Positions 43,795-52,178 of a stretch of DNA of 64,000 nucleotides are shown here, one piece after another. Every line of letters starts with the position of its first letter. Within the stretch, counting starts at the first letter, position 1. The translations under genes were made by a program, and so were the position numbers. Below the pieces are notes generated by a model, which ran no database searches, was not told where the DNA came from, and saw only the letters and a list, made by a program, of their open reading frames with translations. The stretch comes from Gymnodinialimonas sp. 57CJ19. Its GTDB lineage: Bacteria > Pseudomonadota > Alphaproteobacteria > Rhodobacterales > Rhodobacteraceae. The stretch lies in NCBI RefSeq assembly GCF_038396845.1, contig NZ_CP151587.1, forward strand, positions 966,001-1,030,000, written 5' to 3'.

Positions 43795-44868
43795 ATGGAC
43801 GGCTTGGACGACTTGCGAAGCAGCTGGATTGGCCGCATCGGTGGGGCCACGGATGAGGCGACCCTAGAGGAATTTCGCGTCGCGGCCCTTGGCAAGAAGG
43901 GGGAGATCTCTCTCAAAATGCGAGAGCTCGGCAAAATGACGCCCGAGGAACGGCAGGTTGCTGGCCCGGCGCTCAATGCCCTGAAGGATGAGGTCAACGC
44001 CGCAATCATGGCGAAGAAGGCGGGCCTTGCCGATGCCGCGCTGGACGCGCGCCTGAAAGCCGAATGGCTGGACGTGACCCTGCCCGCACGTCCCCAGCGC
44101 CACGGCACGATCCATCCTGTGTCGCAAGTCATGGAAGAGGTCACCGCGATTTTCGCCGACATGGGTTTCTCGGTTGCCGAAGGCCCGCAGATTGAAACCG
44201 ACTTCTACAACTTTGACGCGCTCAACATCCCCGGCCACCACCCCGCGCGGGCTGAGATGGATACGTTCTATACCCACCGTGCCGAGGGCGATGACCGCCC
44301 GCCCCACGTGCTGCGCACCCACACCAGCCCGGTGCAAATCCGCTACATGCAGGAACATGGCGCGCCGTGCCGCATCATCTCGCCCGGTCGCGTGTATCGC
44401 GCCGACTACGACCAGACCCACACGCCGATGTTCCATCAGGTCGAGGGGCTGGTTCTGGGCAAAGATATCTCCATGGCGAACCTGAAATGGGTGCTGGAGG
44501 AGTTCTATTCCGCCTTCTTCGGCGTTCAGGTCAAAACCCGCTTCCGCGCGTCCCACTTCCCTTTCGTGGAACCGGGCGCCGAGGTCGATATTCAGTGTTC
44601 GTTCGAGGGCGGCACCGTGAAGGTCGGCGAGGGCGACGATTGGCTGGAGATTTTGGGTTCAGGCATGGTCCACCCCAAGGTGCTGGAAGCCGGCAACATC
44701 GACCCGACCGAGTTTCAGGGCTTTGCCTTCGGGATGGGCATCGACCGCATCGCCATGCTGAAATACGGCATCCCCGATCTGCGCGACTTCTTCGCCAGCG
44801 ACCTTCGGTGGCTGCGGCACTACGGGTTTGGCGCGTTGCAGGTGCCGACGACGTATGCGGGGGTTTGA
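43795..44868 (+). CDS. pheS: Phenylalanyl-tRNA synthetase alpha subunit
   Basis: Catalytic subunit of the (alpha-beta)2 synthetase. 357 residues, full length. N-terminal coiled coil (about 1-90), then class II motifs: motif 1 around [19 protein letters not shown], motif 2 in [21 protein letters not shown], motif 3 in [26 protein letters not shown] before the ATG at 43795. Normally the pheT gene follows directly; here 622 bases with another gene separate them. Confidence 0.97.
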   Translation: MDGLDDLRSSWIGRIGGATDEATLEEFRVAALGKKGEISLKMRELGKMTPEERQVAGPALNALKDEVNAAIMAKKAGLADAALDARLKAEWLDVTLPARPQRHGTIHPVSQVMEEVTAIFADMGFSVAEGPQIETDFYNFDALNIPGHHPARAEMDTFYTHRAEGDDRPPHVLRTHTSPVQIRYMQEHGAPCRIISPGRVYRADYDQTHTPMFHQVEGLVLGKDISMANLKWVLEEFYSAFFGVQVKTRFRASHFPFVEPGAEVDIQCSFEGGTVKVGEGDDWLEILGSGMVHPKVLEAGNIDPTEFQGFAFGMGIDRIAMLKYGIPDLRDFFASDLRWLRHYGFGALQVPTTYAGV

Positions 44869-44941
44869 GGGGGTGTTGCCCCTTCGAATGTTCTTGGGGC
44901 TCTTCTCCCCCTATCAGGCGACCAAGAGCGAAAAGATCAAA

Positions 44942-45409
44942 ATGGAAGCACAATGCAACGTGCTTTCAATAGGTACCTCTGGCGGTAACGAAGGGTATAT
45001 TTCCGGAGAGCTACTTCGAACAGAGGCTCAAGCGGCATCAATTCTCAGCCATGTCTCGTTGATGATCGGTGTTACAGGCGTCTTCTATGCTATTCGTCCT
45101 GGAAGCGGCATAATTCAATGTGCTTTTGCCATTGAACTGTTGGGTTACCTTGGGTTAGCGCTGTTTTGCTTGAGGTGCCAATTGCGCGTTGGGCAAGCTC
45201 TGCTAACGAGAGCTTATGCTCTCACCAAGCCTGATGCAGTCGGAAGAAGCAATGCCATAAGCAGGACCTTTTTTCGTGAATCGCTTGATGAACTTCTTTT
45301 TCGAGATCGTATACTCCGATTCACTGTGTACGCGCTGTATGTGCTCACCGTTGCGCTCATACTGACCGTCATCGCTGCTCTAGCGCACTTTCCGAGCGAC
45401 TTTTCATAG
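44942..45409 (+). CDS. Small membrane protein inserted between pheS and pheT
   Basis: A 155-residue protein with three predicted membrane helices (about residues 30-52, 58-78 and 128-150), separated by a polar helical segment. The coding sequence is clearly richer in A and T than the flanking pheS and pheT, with codons such as ATA, TTA-like, AGA and TCA that are rare around it, suggesting transfer. No family recognised firmly; the layout (EAQAASILSHVSL before helix 1, a charged helix, then DRILRFTVYALY leading into helix 3) loosely recalls the membrane effectors of Pycsar/SLATT-type systems, but no cyclase partner is near. The ATG at 44942 has only a weak ribosome binding site; earlier in-frame ATGs exist. 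Confidence 0.7.
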   Translation: MEAQCNVLSIGTSGGNEGYISGELLRTEAQAASILSHVSLMIGVTGVFYAIRPGSGIIQCAFAIELLGYLGLALFCLRCQLRVGQALLTRAYALTKPDAVGRSNAISRTFFRESLDELLFRDRILRFTVYALYVLTVALILTVIAALAHFPSDFS

Positions 45410-45490
45410 CGTTCATCCGTCTGCCTTCTAGGTAGACTTCGCTGAGTCAAACGTTAGAACACGCAGTAGCAAGCGCGTGGAGCCTAACCA

Positions 45491-47893
45491 ATGAAATTCA
45501 CCCTCTCCTGGCTGAAAGATCACCTCGACACCGAGGCGACTGTCACTGAAATCACCGATGCCCTCACGGACCTCGGGCTTGAGGTCGAAGGCGTGGAGGA
45601 CCGCGCGGCGGCCTTGGCGGGCTTCACCATTGCCCATGTCCAATCGGCAGAGCAGCACCCCGACGCCGATCGTCTGCGCATTTGTCAGGTGGAAACCGAC
45701 GAGGGTGTGCAACAGATCATCTGCGGCGCACCCAACGCGCGGGCAGGGATCAACGTGGTGCTGGCCAAGCCGGGCGATTATATCCCCGGCCTCGATATCA
45801 CCATCGGCGTGGGCAAAATCCGCGGTGTGGAAAGCTTCGGGATGATGGCCTCGGAAAAAGAACTGCTGCTGAGCGACGAGCATAATGGCATCATCGAGTT
45901 GGAAAACGCCAAGGTCGGGCAGAAGTTCGTCGATTGGCTGGCCGAGAATGACCCCGCAAAAGTCGACCCGGTGATCGAGATTGCGATCACGCCGAACCGG
46001 CAAGACGCCCTTGGCGTACGCGGGATTGCTCGCGATCTGGCCGCACGCGGTGTCGGCACGTTGAAGCCAAACGATCCGGTCGAAGTGGCGGGCACATTCG
46101 CGTCGCCCATTACGGTGACGATTGATGAAGACACCCTGGAGAGTGCGCCGCATTTCACCGGGCGGTTGATCAAGGGCGTGAAGAACGGCCCAAGCCCCGC
46201 ATGGTTGCAGGATCGCTTGCGGGCGATTGGTCTGCGCCCGATTTCCGCGTTGGTGGACATCACCAACTATTTCACCTTTGACCAAAACCGGCCTTTGCAC
46301 GTGTTCGATGCCGACAAGGTCTCGGGCAATTTGCGGGTGCACAAGGCGGCGGGCGGCGAAGAGATCGTGGCGCTGGATGACAAAAGCTACACGCTTGGCG
46401 CGGGTCAGATGGTGATCAGCGACGATAATGGCGCGGAGAGCATCGCGGGCATCATGGGCGGGGCCGAGACCGGATGCACCGAGGAGACGGTGAACGTCTT
46501 CCTCGAAAGCGCTTGGTGGGACCCAGTGGCGATTGCCTACACGGGCCGCGCGTTGAAGATCAACTCGGACGCGCGGTATCGGTTTGAGCGTGGGGCGGAC
46601 CCGGAATACACGCGCCCCGGCCTGCATGCGGCAACGCAGATGGTGTTGGACCTGTGCGGCGGGGAAGCCTCGGAAGTGGTGGAAGCGGGGGCCGCGCTGG
46701 ATACAGCACGCAGCTACACCCTGCGCCCGGACCGGGTGAAGTCGCTGGTCGGCATGGAAGTGGCCGCAGCAGAGCAAGCGCGGATTTTGAAGGCGTTGGG
46801 CTTTGAGGTGTCGGGTAGCGATGTGTTGGAAGTTGCCGTGCCAAGCTGGCGACGCGATGTCCACGGAGAGCCTGATCTGGTTGAGGAGGTCGCCCGCGTC
46901 ACGTCCCTGTCACAGTTGGAGCCACAGCCCTTGTCGCGCGAACCCGGCGTGCCAGCGCCCGTGTTGACCCCGATGCAAAAGCGCGAACGTGCGGCACGGC
47001 GGACTATCGCGGCGCTCGGTTACAATGAGTGCGTGACCTATTCGTTCATCGACAAGGCCAGCGCAGAGCTGTTTGGCGGCGGCGCCGATGAAGTGATGCT
47101 CGAGAACCCGATCTCGTCCGAGATGTCCCATATGCGTCCCGCGGTCCTTCCCGGCTTGTTGCAGGCAGCGGCTCGCAATCAGGCACGGGGTCGGATGGAC
47201 GTGGCTTTGTTCGAAGTGGGGGCGGCGTTTCAGGGCGGTGAACCCGGAGAGCAGCACTTGGTCGCAACGGGGCTGTTGGTCGGCCACACCGGCCCCCGTG
47301 ATCCCCACGGGGCGCGCCGCGCGGTCGATGTATTTGACGTGAAAGCCGATGCCGAGGCGGTTCTGTCCGCCATCGGGGCGCCCGCCAAAGCGCAGATTTT
47401 GCGTGGCGCGGGGGAGCAGTGGCATCCGGGCCGCCACGGGATGATTTGCCTGGGACCGAAAAAGGTGCTCGCGGTATTTGGGGAAATCCACCCCAAGGTG
47501 CTGGACGCGATGGATGTAAAAGGCCCGGCAATGGCGTTCTCGATCTTCCCGGAAGCCGTGCCGATGCCACGCAGCACCAATGCGAGTCGAGGCGCAGTCA
47601 CGATGTCGGATTTACAATCGGTTGAGCGCGATTTTGCGTTTGTCGTTCCCGCGGATGTGGCGGCACTGGACGTGGTAAACGCGGCAGCAGGCGCAGACAA
47701 AGCGTTGATCGCCGACGTGAGCGTGTTTGACGAGTTCATTGGCGGATCGCTTGGGGATGGCAATAAGTCCATCGCGATCGCCGTACGGATGCAACCCAAG
47801 GACAAGACCCTCACCGAGGAAGAAATTGACGCAGCAGCGGACAAGGTCGTGGCGAAGGTGTCCAAGGCCGTGGGCGGCGTGCTGCGCGGGTGA
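45491..47893 (+). CDS. pheT: Phenylalanyl-tRNA synthetase beta subunit
   Basis: Large subunit of the synthetase, carrying the editing site. 800 residues, full length. N-terminal tRNA-binding OB fold (about 40-150, AGFTIAHVQSAEQHPDADRL), the B3/B4 editing core, B5 with ITPNRQDALGVRGIARDLAA, catalytic-like fold in the middle, and the C-terminal ferredoxin-fold anticodon-binding domain (FSIFPEAVPMPR ... SIAIAVRMQPKDKTLTEEEID). GGAG precedes the ATG at 45491. Confidence 0.97.
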   Translation: MKFTLSWLKDHLDTEATVTEITDALTDLGLEVEGVEDRAAALAGFTIAHVQSAEQHPDADRLRICQVETDEGVQQIICGAPNARAGINVVLAKPGDYIPGLDITIGVGKIRGVESFGMMASEKELLLSDEHNGIIELENAKVGQKFVDWLAENDPAKVDPVIEIAITPNRQDALGVRGIARDLAARGVGTLKPNDPVEVAGTFASPITVTIDEDTLESAPHFTGRLIKGVKNGPSPAWLQDRLRAIGLRPISALVDITNYFTFDQNRPLHVFDADKVSGNLRVHKAAGGEEIVALDDKSYTLGAGQMVISDDNGAESIAGIMGGAETGCTEETVNVFLESAWWDPVAIAYTGRALKINSDARYRFERGADPEYTRPGLHAATQMVLDLCGGEASEVVEAGAALDTARSYTLRPDRVKSLVGMEVAAAEQARILKALGFEVSGSDVLEVAVPSWRRDVHGEPDLVEEVARVTSLSQLEPQPLSREPGVPAPVLTPMQKRERAARRTIAALGYNECVTYSFIDKASAELFGGGADEVMLENPISSEMSHMRPAVLPGLLQAAARNQARGRMDVALFEVGAAFQGGEPGEQHLVATGLLVGHTGPRDPHGARRAVDVFDVKADAEAVLSAIGAPAKAQILRGAGEQWHPGRHGMICLGPKKVLAVFGEIHPKVLDAMDVKGPAMAFSIFPEAVPMPRSTNASRGAVTMSDLQSVERDFAFVVPADVAALDVVNAAAGADKALIADVSVFDEFIGGSLGDGNKSIAIAVRMQPKDKTLTEEEIDAAADKVVAKVSKAVGGVLRG

Positions 47894-47926
47894 GTTAGGT
47901 TGCGTCGCTTTCGGCAACGGGGGGTG

Positions 47927-47948
47927 CAAATTTTCGTACGAAAATTTG
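47927..47948. repeat. Perfect 22-bp palindrome after pheT
   Basis: The arm CAAATTTTCGT is followed directly by its own reverse complement, with no loop. It is A/T-rich with a central CGTACG, in contrast to the GC-rich surroundings. Possibly a binding site for a dimeric regulator or a dispersed intergenic palindrome; not a typical terminator because the stem has no loop. Confidence 0.85.
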
Positions 47949-47950
47949 GG

Positions 47951-48013
47951 GCCTCCGGCGGTGTGCTTGGGGCGGCGTTGTTTGAGTTGTATTGGCCAAG
48001 ATGAAGGAGTGGG
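47951..48013 (+). repeat. Degenerate gene-end repeat ahead of ytoQ
   Basis: Starts GCCTCCGGCGG, the same 11 bases as at 54900, and ends TATTGGCCAAGATGAAGGAG, similar to the end of the other copies (TATTTGAAGAACGAGGAA at 54918-54935). Its AAGGAG is the ribosome binding site of ytoQ. Confidence 0.5.
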
Positions 48014-48015
48014 GC

Positions 48016-48465
48016 GTGACACTGAAAGTCTATTTGTCCGGTGAGATACACACTGATTGGAGAGAGCAGATCGTCGCCGGGGCGGAGGCATTGGACGTAA
48101 CGTTCTCGGGTCCGGTGACGGATCATGGAGCGAGCGATGATTGCGGCGTGGCGATCTTGGGGGAGGAGCCAGACAAGTATTGGCACGATCACAAGGGAGC
48201 CAAGGTAAATGCCATTCGGACGCGCCACGGGATCGAGACGGCCGATGTGGTCGTTGTACGGTTCGGAGAGAAGTACAAGCAGTGGAACGCGGCGTTTGAC
48301 GCGGGCTATGCCAGTGCGTTGGGGAAGGCAGTGATCGTTTTGTCGATGCCCGAGCATCAGCACGCGTTGAAAGAAGTTCATGCGGCGGCGTTGGCTACTG
48401 CGGAAGAGCCGCAGCAAGTGGTGCAGATTTTGCGCTATGTGTTGACGGGCGCTTTGCCGGGATAG
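48016..48465 (+). CDS. ytoQ: YtoQ family protein
   Basis: A 149-residue protein of the YtoQ family, function unknown; the fold is related to nucleoside 2-deoxyribosyltransferases (Rossmann-like). The start VYLSGEIHTDWREQIV and the middle HDHKGAKVNAIRTRHGIETADVVVVRFGEKYKQWNAAFDAGYA are diagnostic. I chose the GTG at 48016 because AAGGAG lies 6 bases upstream and it gives the usual family N-terminus; an in-frame ATG at 48001 would place the ribosome binding site inside the coding region. Confidence 0.9.
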   Translation: MTLKVYLSGEIHTDWREQIVAGAEALDVTFSGPVTDHGASDDCGVAILGEEPDKYWHDHKGAKVNAIRTRHGIETADVVVVRFGEKYKQWNAAFDAGYASALGKAVIVLSMPEHQHALKEVHAAALATAEEPQQVVQILRYVLTGALPG

Positions 48466-48497
48466 TTCCGGCGCTGTATTGCCGAGAGGTATCGGCC

Positions 48498-48525
48498 GCG
48501 CGGGGTTGGTCCCGCGCGCCTTTTT
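48498..48525 (+). terminator. Terminator after ytoQ
   Basis: Stem GCGCGGG / CCCGCGC with a 6-base loop, then TTTTT after two further bases. Lies between convergent ytoQ and the glutathione transferase gene. Confidence 0.88.
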
Positions 48526-48536
48526 CTGGTGCGGTG

Positions 48537-49238
48537 TCAGCCTTCCCGAGGGGGAGTCACCCGGCCCACTTTGACGGCTTCGCGCGCGTGAAACCGATCC
48601 AGGTAGGCGGGTAGGTGGGTAAGGTCGTTCCAACCTACGGCGTCTTTGGTGCCGTAGAACTCTAGCGCGGCCAACCAAGGGGCGATGGCGATATCGGCAA
48701 TGGAGAAATCGCCCACGATCCAGTCCCGGTCGGCCAGCTGCTTTTCGAGGACAGCCAGGAGGCGTTTGGCCTCGACCACGAAGCGTTCCCTGGGGCGGGG
48801 GTCTTCGATCTCGGCGCCGGCGAATTTCGAGAAGTATCCCAGTTGCCCGAGCATGGGGCCCAAGCCCCCCATCTGGAACATCACCCATTTGATGATTTCG
48901 TACTTTTGCGACGCAGTAGTGCCGAGAAGTTTTCCTGTTTTTTCGGCCAGATAGATGAGGATCGCGCCGGATTCCCATAGTTCCAACGGGGTGCCGTCGG
49001 GCCCGTTGGGGTCGATGATTGCAGGGATCTTGTTGTTGGGGTTCAGGGCAAGGAAAGCATCGCTGCGCACATCGGCATCGGACAGGGTGATGCGGTGCAC
49101 CTCGTAAGGGAGGCCCATTTCCTCCAAAGCAATGGAGACTTTCACCCCATTGGGTGTAGGGAAGGAATAAAGCTGGATCACGGACGGATCTTTAGCGGGC
49201 CAGCGGGAATTGATCGGGTGGTCGGTAATTGAAGTCAT
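48537..49238 (-). CDS. Glutathione S-transferase, YghU/YfcG-like
   Basis: A 233-residue GST-superfamily protein. The N-terminal thioredoxin-like domain has IQLYSFPTPNGVKVSIALEE, the cis-Pro loop NNKIPAIIDP and LWESGAILIYLAEKTG; the C-terminal all-helical domain has GDFSIADIAIAPWL. The length and the extra N-terminal PINSRWPAKDPSVIQ match the nu-class disulfide-bond oxidoreductases (YghU/YfcG). The ATG at 49238 has GGAGAG upstream. Convergent with ytoQ, divergent from mscL. Confidence 0.92.
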   Translation of the reverse strand: MTSITDHPINSRWPAKDPSVIQLYSFPTPNGVKVSIALEEMGLPYEVHRITLSDADVRSDAFLALNPNNKIPAIIDPNGPDGTPLELWESGAILIYLAEKTGKLLGTTASQKYEIIKWVMFQMGGLGPMLGQLGYFSKFAGAEIEDPRPRERFVVEAKRLLAVLEKQLADRDWIVGDFSIADIAIAPWLAALEFYGTKDAVGWNDLTHLPAYLDRFHAREAVKVGRVTPPREG

Positions 49239-49396
49239 CGAAATTCGCTCTCCAGATTTGCAACTTCTTGCAGATATGTCCCCTTGTTTATTAACGCCAC
49301 CCCGGCGAATGTTCGGCCGCGAGAGGGAGAGCTGTGCGCTCGCGCACGAAACTAACATCCCTTGCGAACAGCAACGAACCAGGTTGGGACAACCAC

Positions 49397-49828
49397 ATGA
49401 TTAACGAATTCAAGGATTTCATTGCCAAGGGCAATGTAATGGACATGGCCGTCGGTATTATCATCGGCGCAGCATTCACGGCAATCGTCACGTCTTTGGT
49501 GGGCGATCTTATCAACCCGATCATCGGCCTCGTGTCGGGCGGTGTTGATTTCACCAACAACTACGCTGTTCTGGGTGGCGAAGTGCCTGAGGGCGCATCG
49601 CTTGAAGCCGCACGAGAGGCGGGCGCTTCGATCTTCGCTTACGGTTCGTTCATCATGGCCGTGATCAACTTCCTGATCATCGCATTCGTCGTGTTCATCC
49701 TGGTGAAAATGGTCAACCGGGTGAAAGCGGCGGCTGAAAAGCCCGATGAGGTTGCGCCTGAGGTCGAAACCGGCCCGAGCGAGTTGGATATCCTGATAGA
49801 AATCCGCGACAGCCTGAAGCGCGCATAA
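49397..49828 (+). CDS. mscL: Large-conductance mechanosensitive channel MscL
   Basis: Pentameric emergency valve of the inner membrane, 143 residues. The N-terminal amphipathic helix and TM1 ([24 protein letters not shown] with the G-rich constriction), a periplasmic loop, TM2 ([21 protein letters not shown]) and the C-terminal coiled coil ([14 protein letters not shown]) are all present. Followed by a terminator. Confidence 0.97.
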   Translation: MINEFKDFIAKGNVMDMAVGIIIGAAFTAIVTSLVGDLINPIIGLVSGGVDFTNNYAVLGGEVPEGASLEAAREAGASIFAYGSFIMAVINFLIIAFVVFILVKMVNRVKAAAEKPDEVAPEVETGPSELDILIEIRDSLKRA

Positions 49829-49852
49829 CGCGATCTGGTTTGAAGTCTCGAA

Positions 49853-49876
49853 AAGGCCCGCCGATAAGCGGGCCTT
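49853..49876 (+). terminator. Terminator after mscL
   Basis: Perfect 9-bp stem AAGGCCCGC / GCGGGCCTT with a 6-base loop, 25 bases after the stop, followed by a T-rich stretch. Confidence 0.88.
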
Positions 49877-49937
49877 CTTTGTGACTGCTCTCCGAAACGT
49901 CAGCGTCTGAGTATTGGGGAGCTTTGCCGGTGGCTCG

Positions 49938-49951
49938 CCCCCCCCCCCCCC
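49938..49951 (+). repeat. Homopolymer of 14 C
   Basis: A run of 14 C in the gap between mscL and ald. Such runs are prone to slippage; it lies outside coding sequence, and its length may be uncertain in the assembly. A similar run of 12 C lies at 9245-9256. Confidence 0.9.
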
Positions 49952-50028
49952 AGTGATCGCGTCAATTGACCATGCCAACAGCCGTTTCATTGGTGAGATC
50001 ACTTGTAGGGGGCGGGCCGTTTCCGTTG

Positions 50029-51147
50029 CTATTCTTCGATTGCCCGCGTCGGCGACAACACATCAAGTCCCAAAGCCACGCCAACGGGGTAATTCGTCAG
50101 TTGGCCCTCATGGGTGTTCAGGCCTTCCAGCAAGTGCGGATCATCGGCGCAGGCTTGTTTCCACCCCTTGTCGGCCAAGGCCAGCATGAAGGGCATCGTG
50201 GCGTTGCCGAGCGCAAGGGTTGACGTCCGGGCGACCGCGCCCGGCATGTTGGCGACGCAATAGTGGACGACGCCATCCACCTCATAGATCGGATCCTGGT
50301 GGGTGGTGGCCTTCGAGGTCTCGAAACAGCCGCCTTGGTCGATGGCGACGTCAACGATGACCGCGCCGGGTTTCATCGTGGACAGTTGCGCCTTGCTGAC
50401 CAGCTTGGGGGCGGCGGCGCCGGGGATTAGTACGGCGCCGATGACCATGTCGGCGCGGGTGATCAAGTCAGCTGTTGCGTCGGCGCTGGCGTAGCGGGTT
50501 TTGAACACGCCACGATAGACGTCATCGAGCCAGCTGAGGCGGGGCAGCGATCGGTCCATCACCGTCACATCCGCGCCCATGCCAGCGGCCACACGGGCGG
50601 CTTGCGTGCCTACGACACCGCCGCCGATCACCAGCACCTCGGCCGGGCCGACGCCGGGGACGCCGCCCATCAAGACGCCCCGTCCGCCGTTGGCTTTTTG
50701 CAGCGCCCATGATCCGACCTGCGGGGCTAACCGCCCGGCGACCTCGGACATCGGGGCCAGCAGGGGCAGGCCGCCGTTGCGGTCCGTCACCGTCTCATAG
50801 GCAATCGCGGTGACGCCGCTTTCCAACAGGTCAGCGGTTTGCTCCGGGTCGGGGGCAAGATGCAGGTAGGTGAACAGGATCTGCCCCTTGCGCAGCATCG
50901 CGCGTTCCGCCGCTTGCGGCTCCTTCACCTTTACCACCATCTCGGCGCCGGAAAAAATTTCCTCGGCGGTCGCCGCGATCTGAGCGCCCGCGGCGATGTA
51001 ATCGTCATCGGTGAACCCCGCGCCAAGACCCGCGCCGGTCTGCATTGTGACCTGGTGGCCGTGGTCCACCGCCTCTCGCGCGGCAGCAGGGGTGATCCCG
51101 ACGCGAAATTCTTGAGGTTTGATTTCTGTGGGGCATCCGATGTGCAT
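50029..51147 (-). CDS. ald: Alanine dehydrogenase
   Basis: NAD-dependent interconversion of alanine with pyruvate and ammonia. 372 residues, full length. Signature parts: MHIGCPTEIKPQEFRVG, KVKEPQ (substrate Lys) and LFTYLHLAPD (catalytic His), the NAD loop VLVIGGGVVGTQAARVAAGMGA, and VDVAIDQGGCFETSKATTH. GGAGGAA precedes the ATG at 51147. Divergently transcribed from an Lrp/AsnC regulator, which probably controls it. Confidence 0.96.
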   Translation of the reverse strand: MHIGCPTEIKPQEFRVGITPAAAREAVDHGHQVTMQTGAGLGAGFTDDDYIAAGAQIAATAEEIFSGAEMVVKVKEPQAAERAMLRKGQILFTYLHLAPDPEQTADLLESGVTAIAYETVTDRNGGLPLLAPMSEVAGRLAPQVGSWALQKANGGRGVLMGGVPGVGPAEVLVIGGGVVGTQAARVAAGMGADVTVMDRSLPRLSWLDDVYRGVFKTRYASADATADLITRADMVIGAVLIPGAAAPKLVSKAQLSTMKPGAVIVDVAIDQGGCFETSKATTHQDPIYEVDGVVHYCVANMPGAVARTSTLALGNATMPFMLALADKGWKQACADDPHLLEGLNTHEGQLTNYPVGVALGLDVLSPTRAIEE

Positions 51148-51242
51148 GTGCTGTTCCTCCCAAAACGAGCTTTTGTGGACGCAGAGTGCGCCTGTCGTGG
51201 TGGAAAAGCTTTGAAACTTCGCCCGAATGTGAGCGATAACAC

Positions 51243-51255
51243 GCAAGAAGCTTGC
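51243..51255. promoter_or_regulatory. Inverted repeat in the ald-lrp intergenic region
   Basis: GCAAG, three bases, CTTGC, ending 13 bases before the lrp start. A second similar site (AAAGCTTT) lies at about 51206. These may be operator half-sites for the Lrp-type regulator; the evidence is position and symmetry only. Confidence 0.35.
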
Positions 51256-51268
51256 AAAAAGGACGCCA

Positions 51269-51751
51269 ATGGCACGAGGAATCACCAAAGAGATCGAGTT
51301 GGACGACTTGGATATCGCAATCCTAAGAGCGTTGCAGCGCCAAGGACGAATGACCCACGCGGAATTGTCCGAACGGGTGAACCTGTCGCCGTCAGCCTGC
51401 CACCGCCGGGTGCAACGGTTAGAGGCCTCGGGCGTGATCCGAGACTACGTGGCTTTGCTGGCCCCCCGCGCCGTGGGGCGGGTTACCACGGTGTTTGTAG
51501 AGATCAAGCTACAGGGCCAATCAGACGATACCTTTGACGCCTTCGAAAAGGCCGTTGCGCGGGTGGAAGACGTGTTGGAATGCCACCTGATGGCGGGGTC
51601 TGCCGACTACATGCTGAAGGTCGTCGCCCGGGATTCCGAGGATTTTGCCCGCATCCACCGCCAGCATCTGGCCCGGCTTCCCGGCGTGGCGCAGATGCAA
51701 TCGAGTTTCGCGTTGAAGACGGTGTTCAAGACAACGGCGTTGCCCGTGTAG
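51269..51751 (+). CDS. Lrp/AsnC family transcriptional regulator
   Basis: A 160-residue leucine-responsive-type regulator. N-terminal helix-turn-helix (about 12-65: LDDLDIAILRALQRQGRMTHAELSERVNLSPSACHRRV), C-terminal RAM ligand-binding domain (VLECHLMAGSADYMLKVVARDSEDF). Divergent from ald, the arrangement of AldR-type activators that sense alanine. AAAAAGGA precedes the ATG. Its stop TAG lies in a degenerate copy of the GTAG-headed repeat. Confidence 0.93.
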   Translation: MARGITKEIELDDLDIAILRALQRQGRMTHAELSERVNLSPSACHRRVQRLEASGVIRDYVALLAPRAVGRVTTVFVEIKLQGQSDDTFDAFEKAVARVEDVLECHLMAGSADYMLKVVARDSEDFARIHRQHLARLPGVAQMQSSFALKTVFKTTALPV

Positions 51752-51839
51752 ATCGGGCCATGGCAGCTCACCCACGTAGACCGGGACGGCGACGCGTTAG
51801 TGTAGACCGGGCCTCGGCCCGGGGCGGGGAGGCGGTCTA
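51748..51839. repeat. REP-like cluster between lrp and azlD
   Basis: Three GTAG-headed units: GTAGATCGGGCC at 51748, GTAGACCGGGAC at 51776, and the full palindromic copy GTAGACCGGGCCTCGGCCC at 51802-51823. The segment closes with CGGTCTAG, the inverse of the head. The TAG of the first unit is the lrp stop, and the inverted TAG at the right end is the azlD stop on the other strand. Confidence 0.8.
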
Positions 51840-52178
51840 GAAAATAGCCCGCACAAGCAGAAACGCCGCCATGCCAGCGACAACCGCCCAGATCGGGCTC
51901 TTGCGCCAGTAGCCGATCGCCATCGCCGCAATCGCCCCGACAAGGTGCGGGGCGCTCAACGCGCCATCGGCAGAGCCGGGCCAAACCACCAGCGGCGTCA
52001 CTAGGGCGGGCAGGATCGCAACGGGGGTGTAGCGCAGGTGGCGCAAAAGCCACTCGGGAAGCTCTCGGTCGCCGATAAGGCCCAGAAACGAAAACCGAAT
52101 GGTGAAGGTCGCCACGCCAAGAATGGCAATGATCAGCCAGATTTCTGCGGCGCTCCAGTTGCTCAGTTCTGGGGTCAT
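51837..52178 (-). CDS. azlD: Branched-chain amino acid transport protein AzlD
   Basis: Small subunit of the AzlCD exporter for branched-chain amino acids. 113 residues, four predicted helices. Typical features: FTIRFSFLGLIGDRELPEWLLRHLRYTP near the start and LPALVTPLVVW in the centre. It overlaps azlC by ATGA. The stop codon lies in the right edge of the REP-like cluster. Confidence 0.92.
   Translation of the reverse strand: MTPELSNWSAAEIWLIIAILGVATFTIRFSFLGLIGDRELPEWLLRHLRYTPVAILPALVTPLVVWPGSADGALSAPHLVGAIAAMAIGYWRKSPIWAVVAGMAAFLLVRAIF

Noticed and set aside
44942..45409. Calling the pheS-pheT insert a Pycsar effector
   Set aside because: Only the rough helix layout fits; the sequence motifs are weak and no nucleotide cyclase gene is adjacent.
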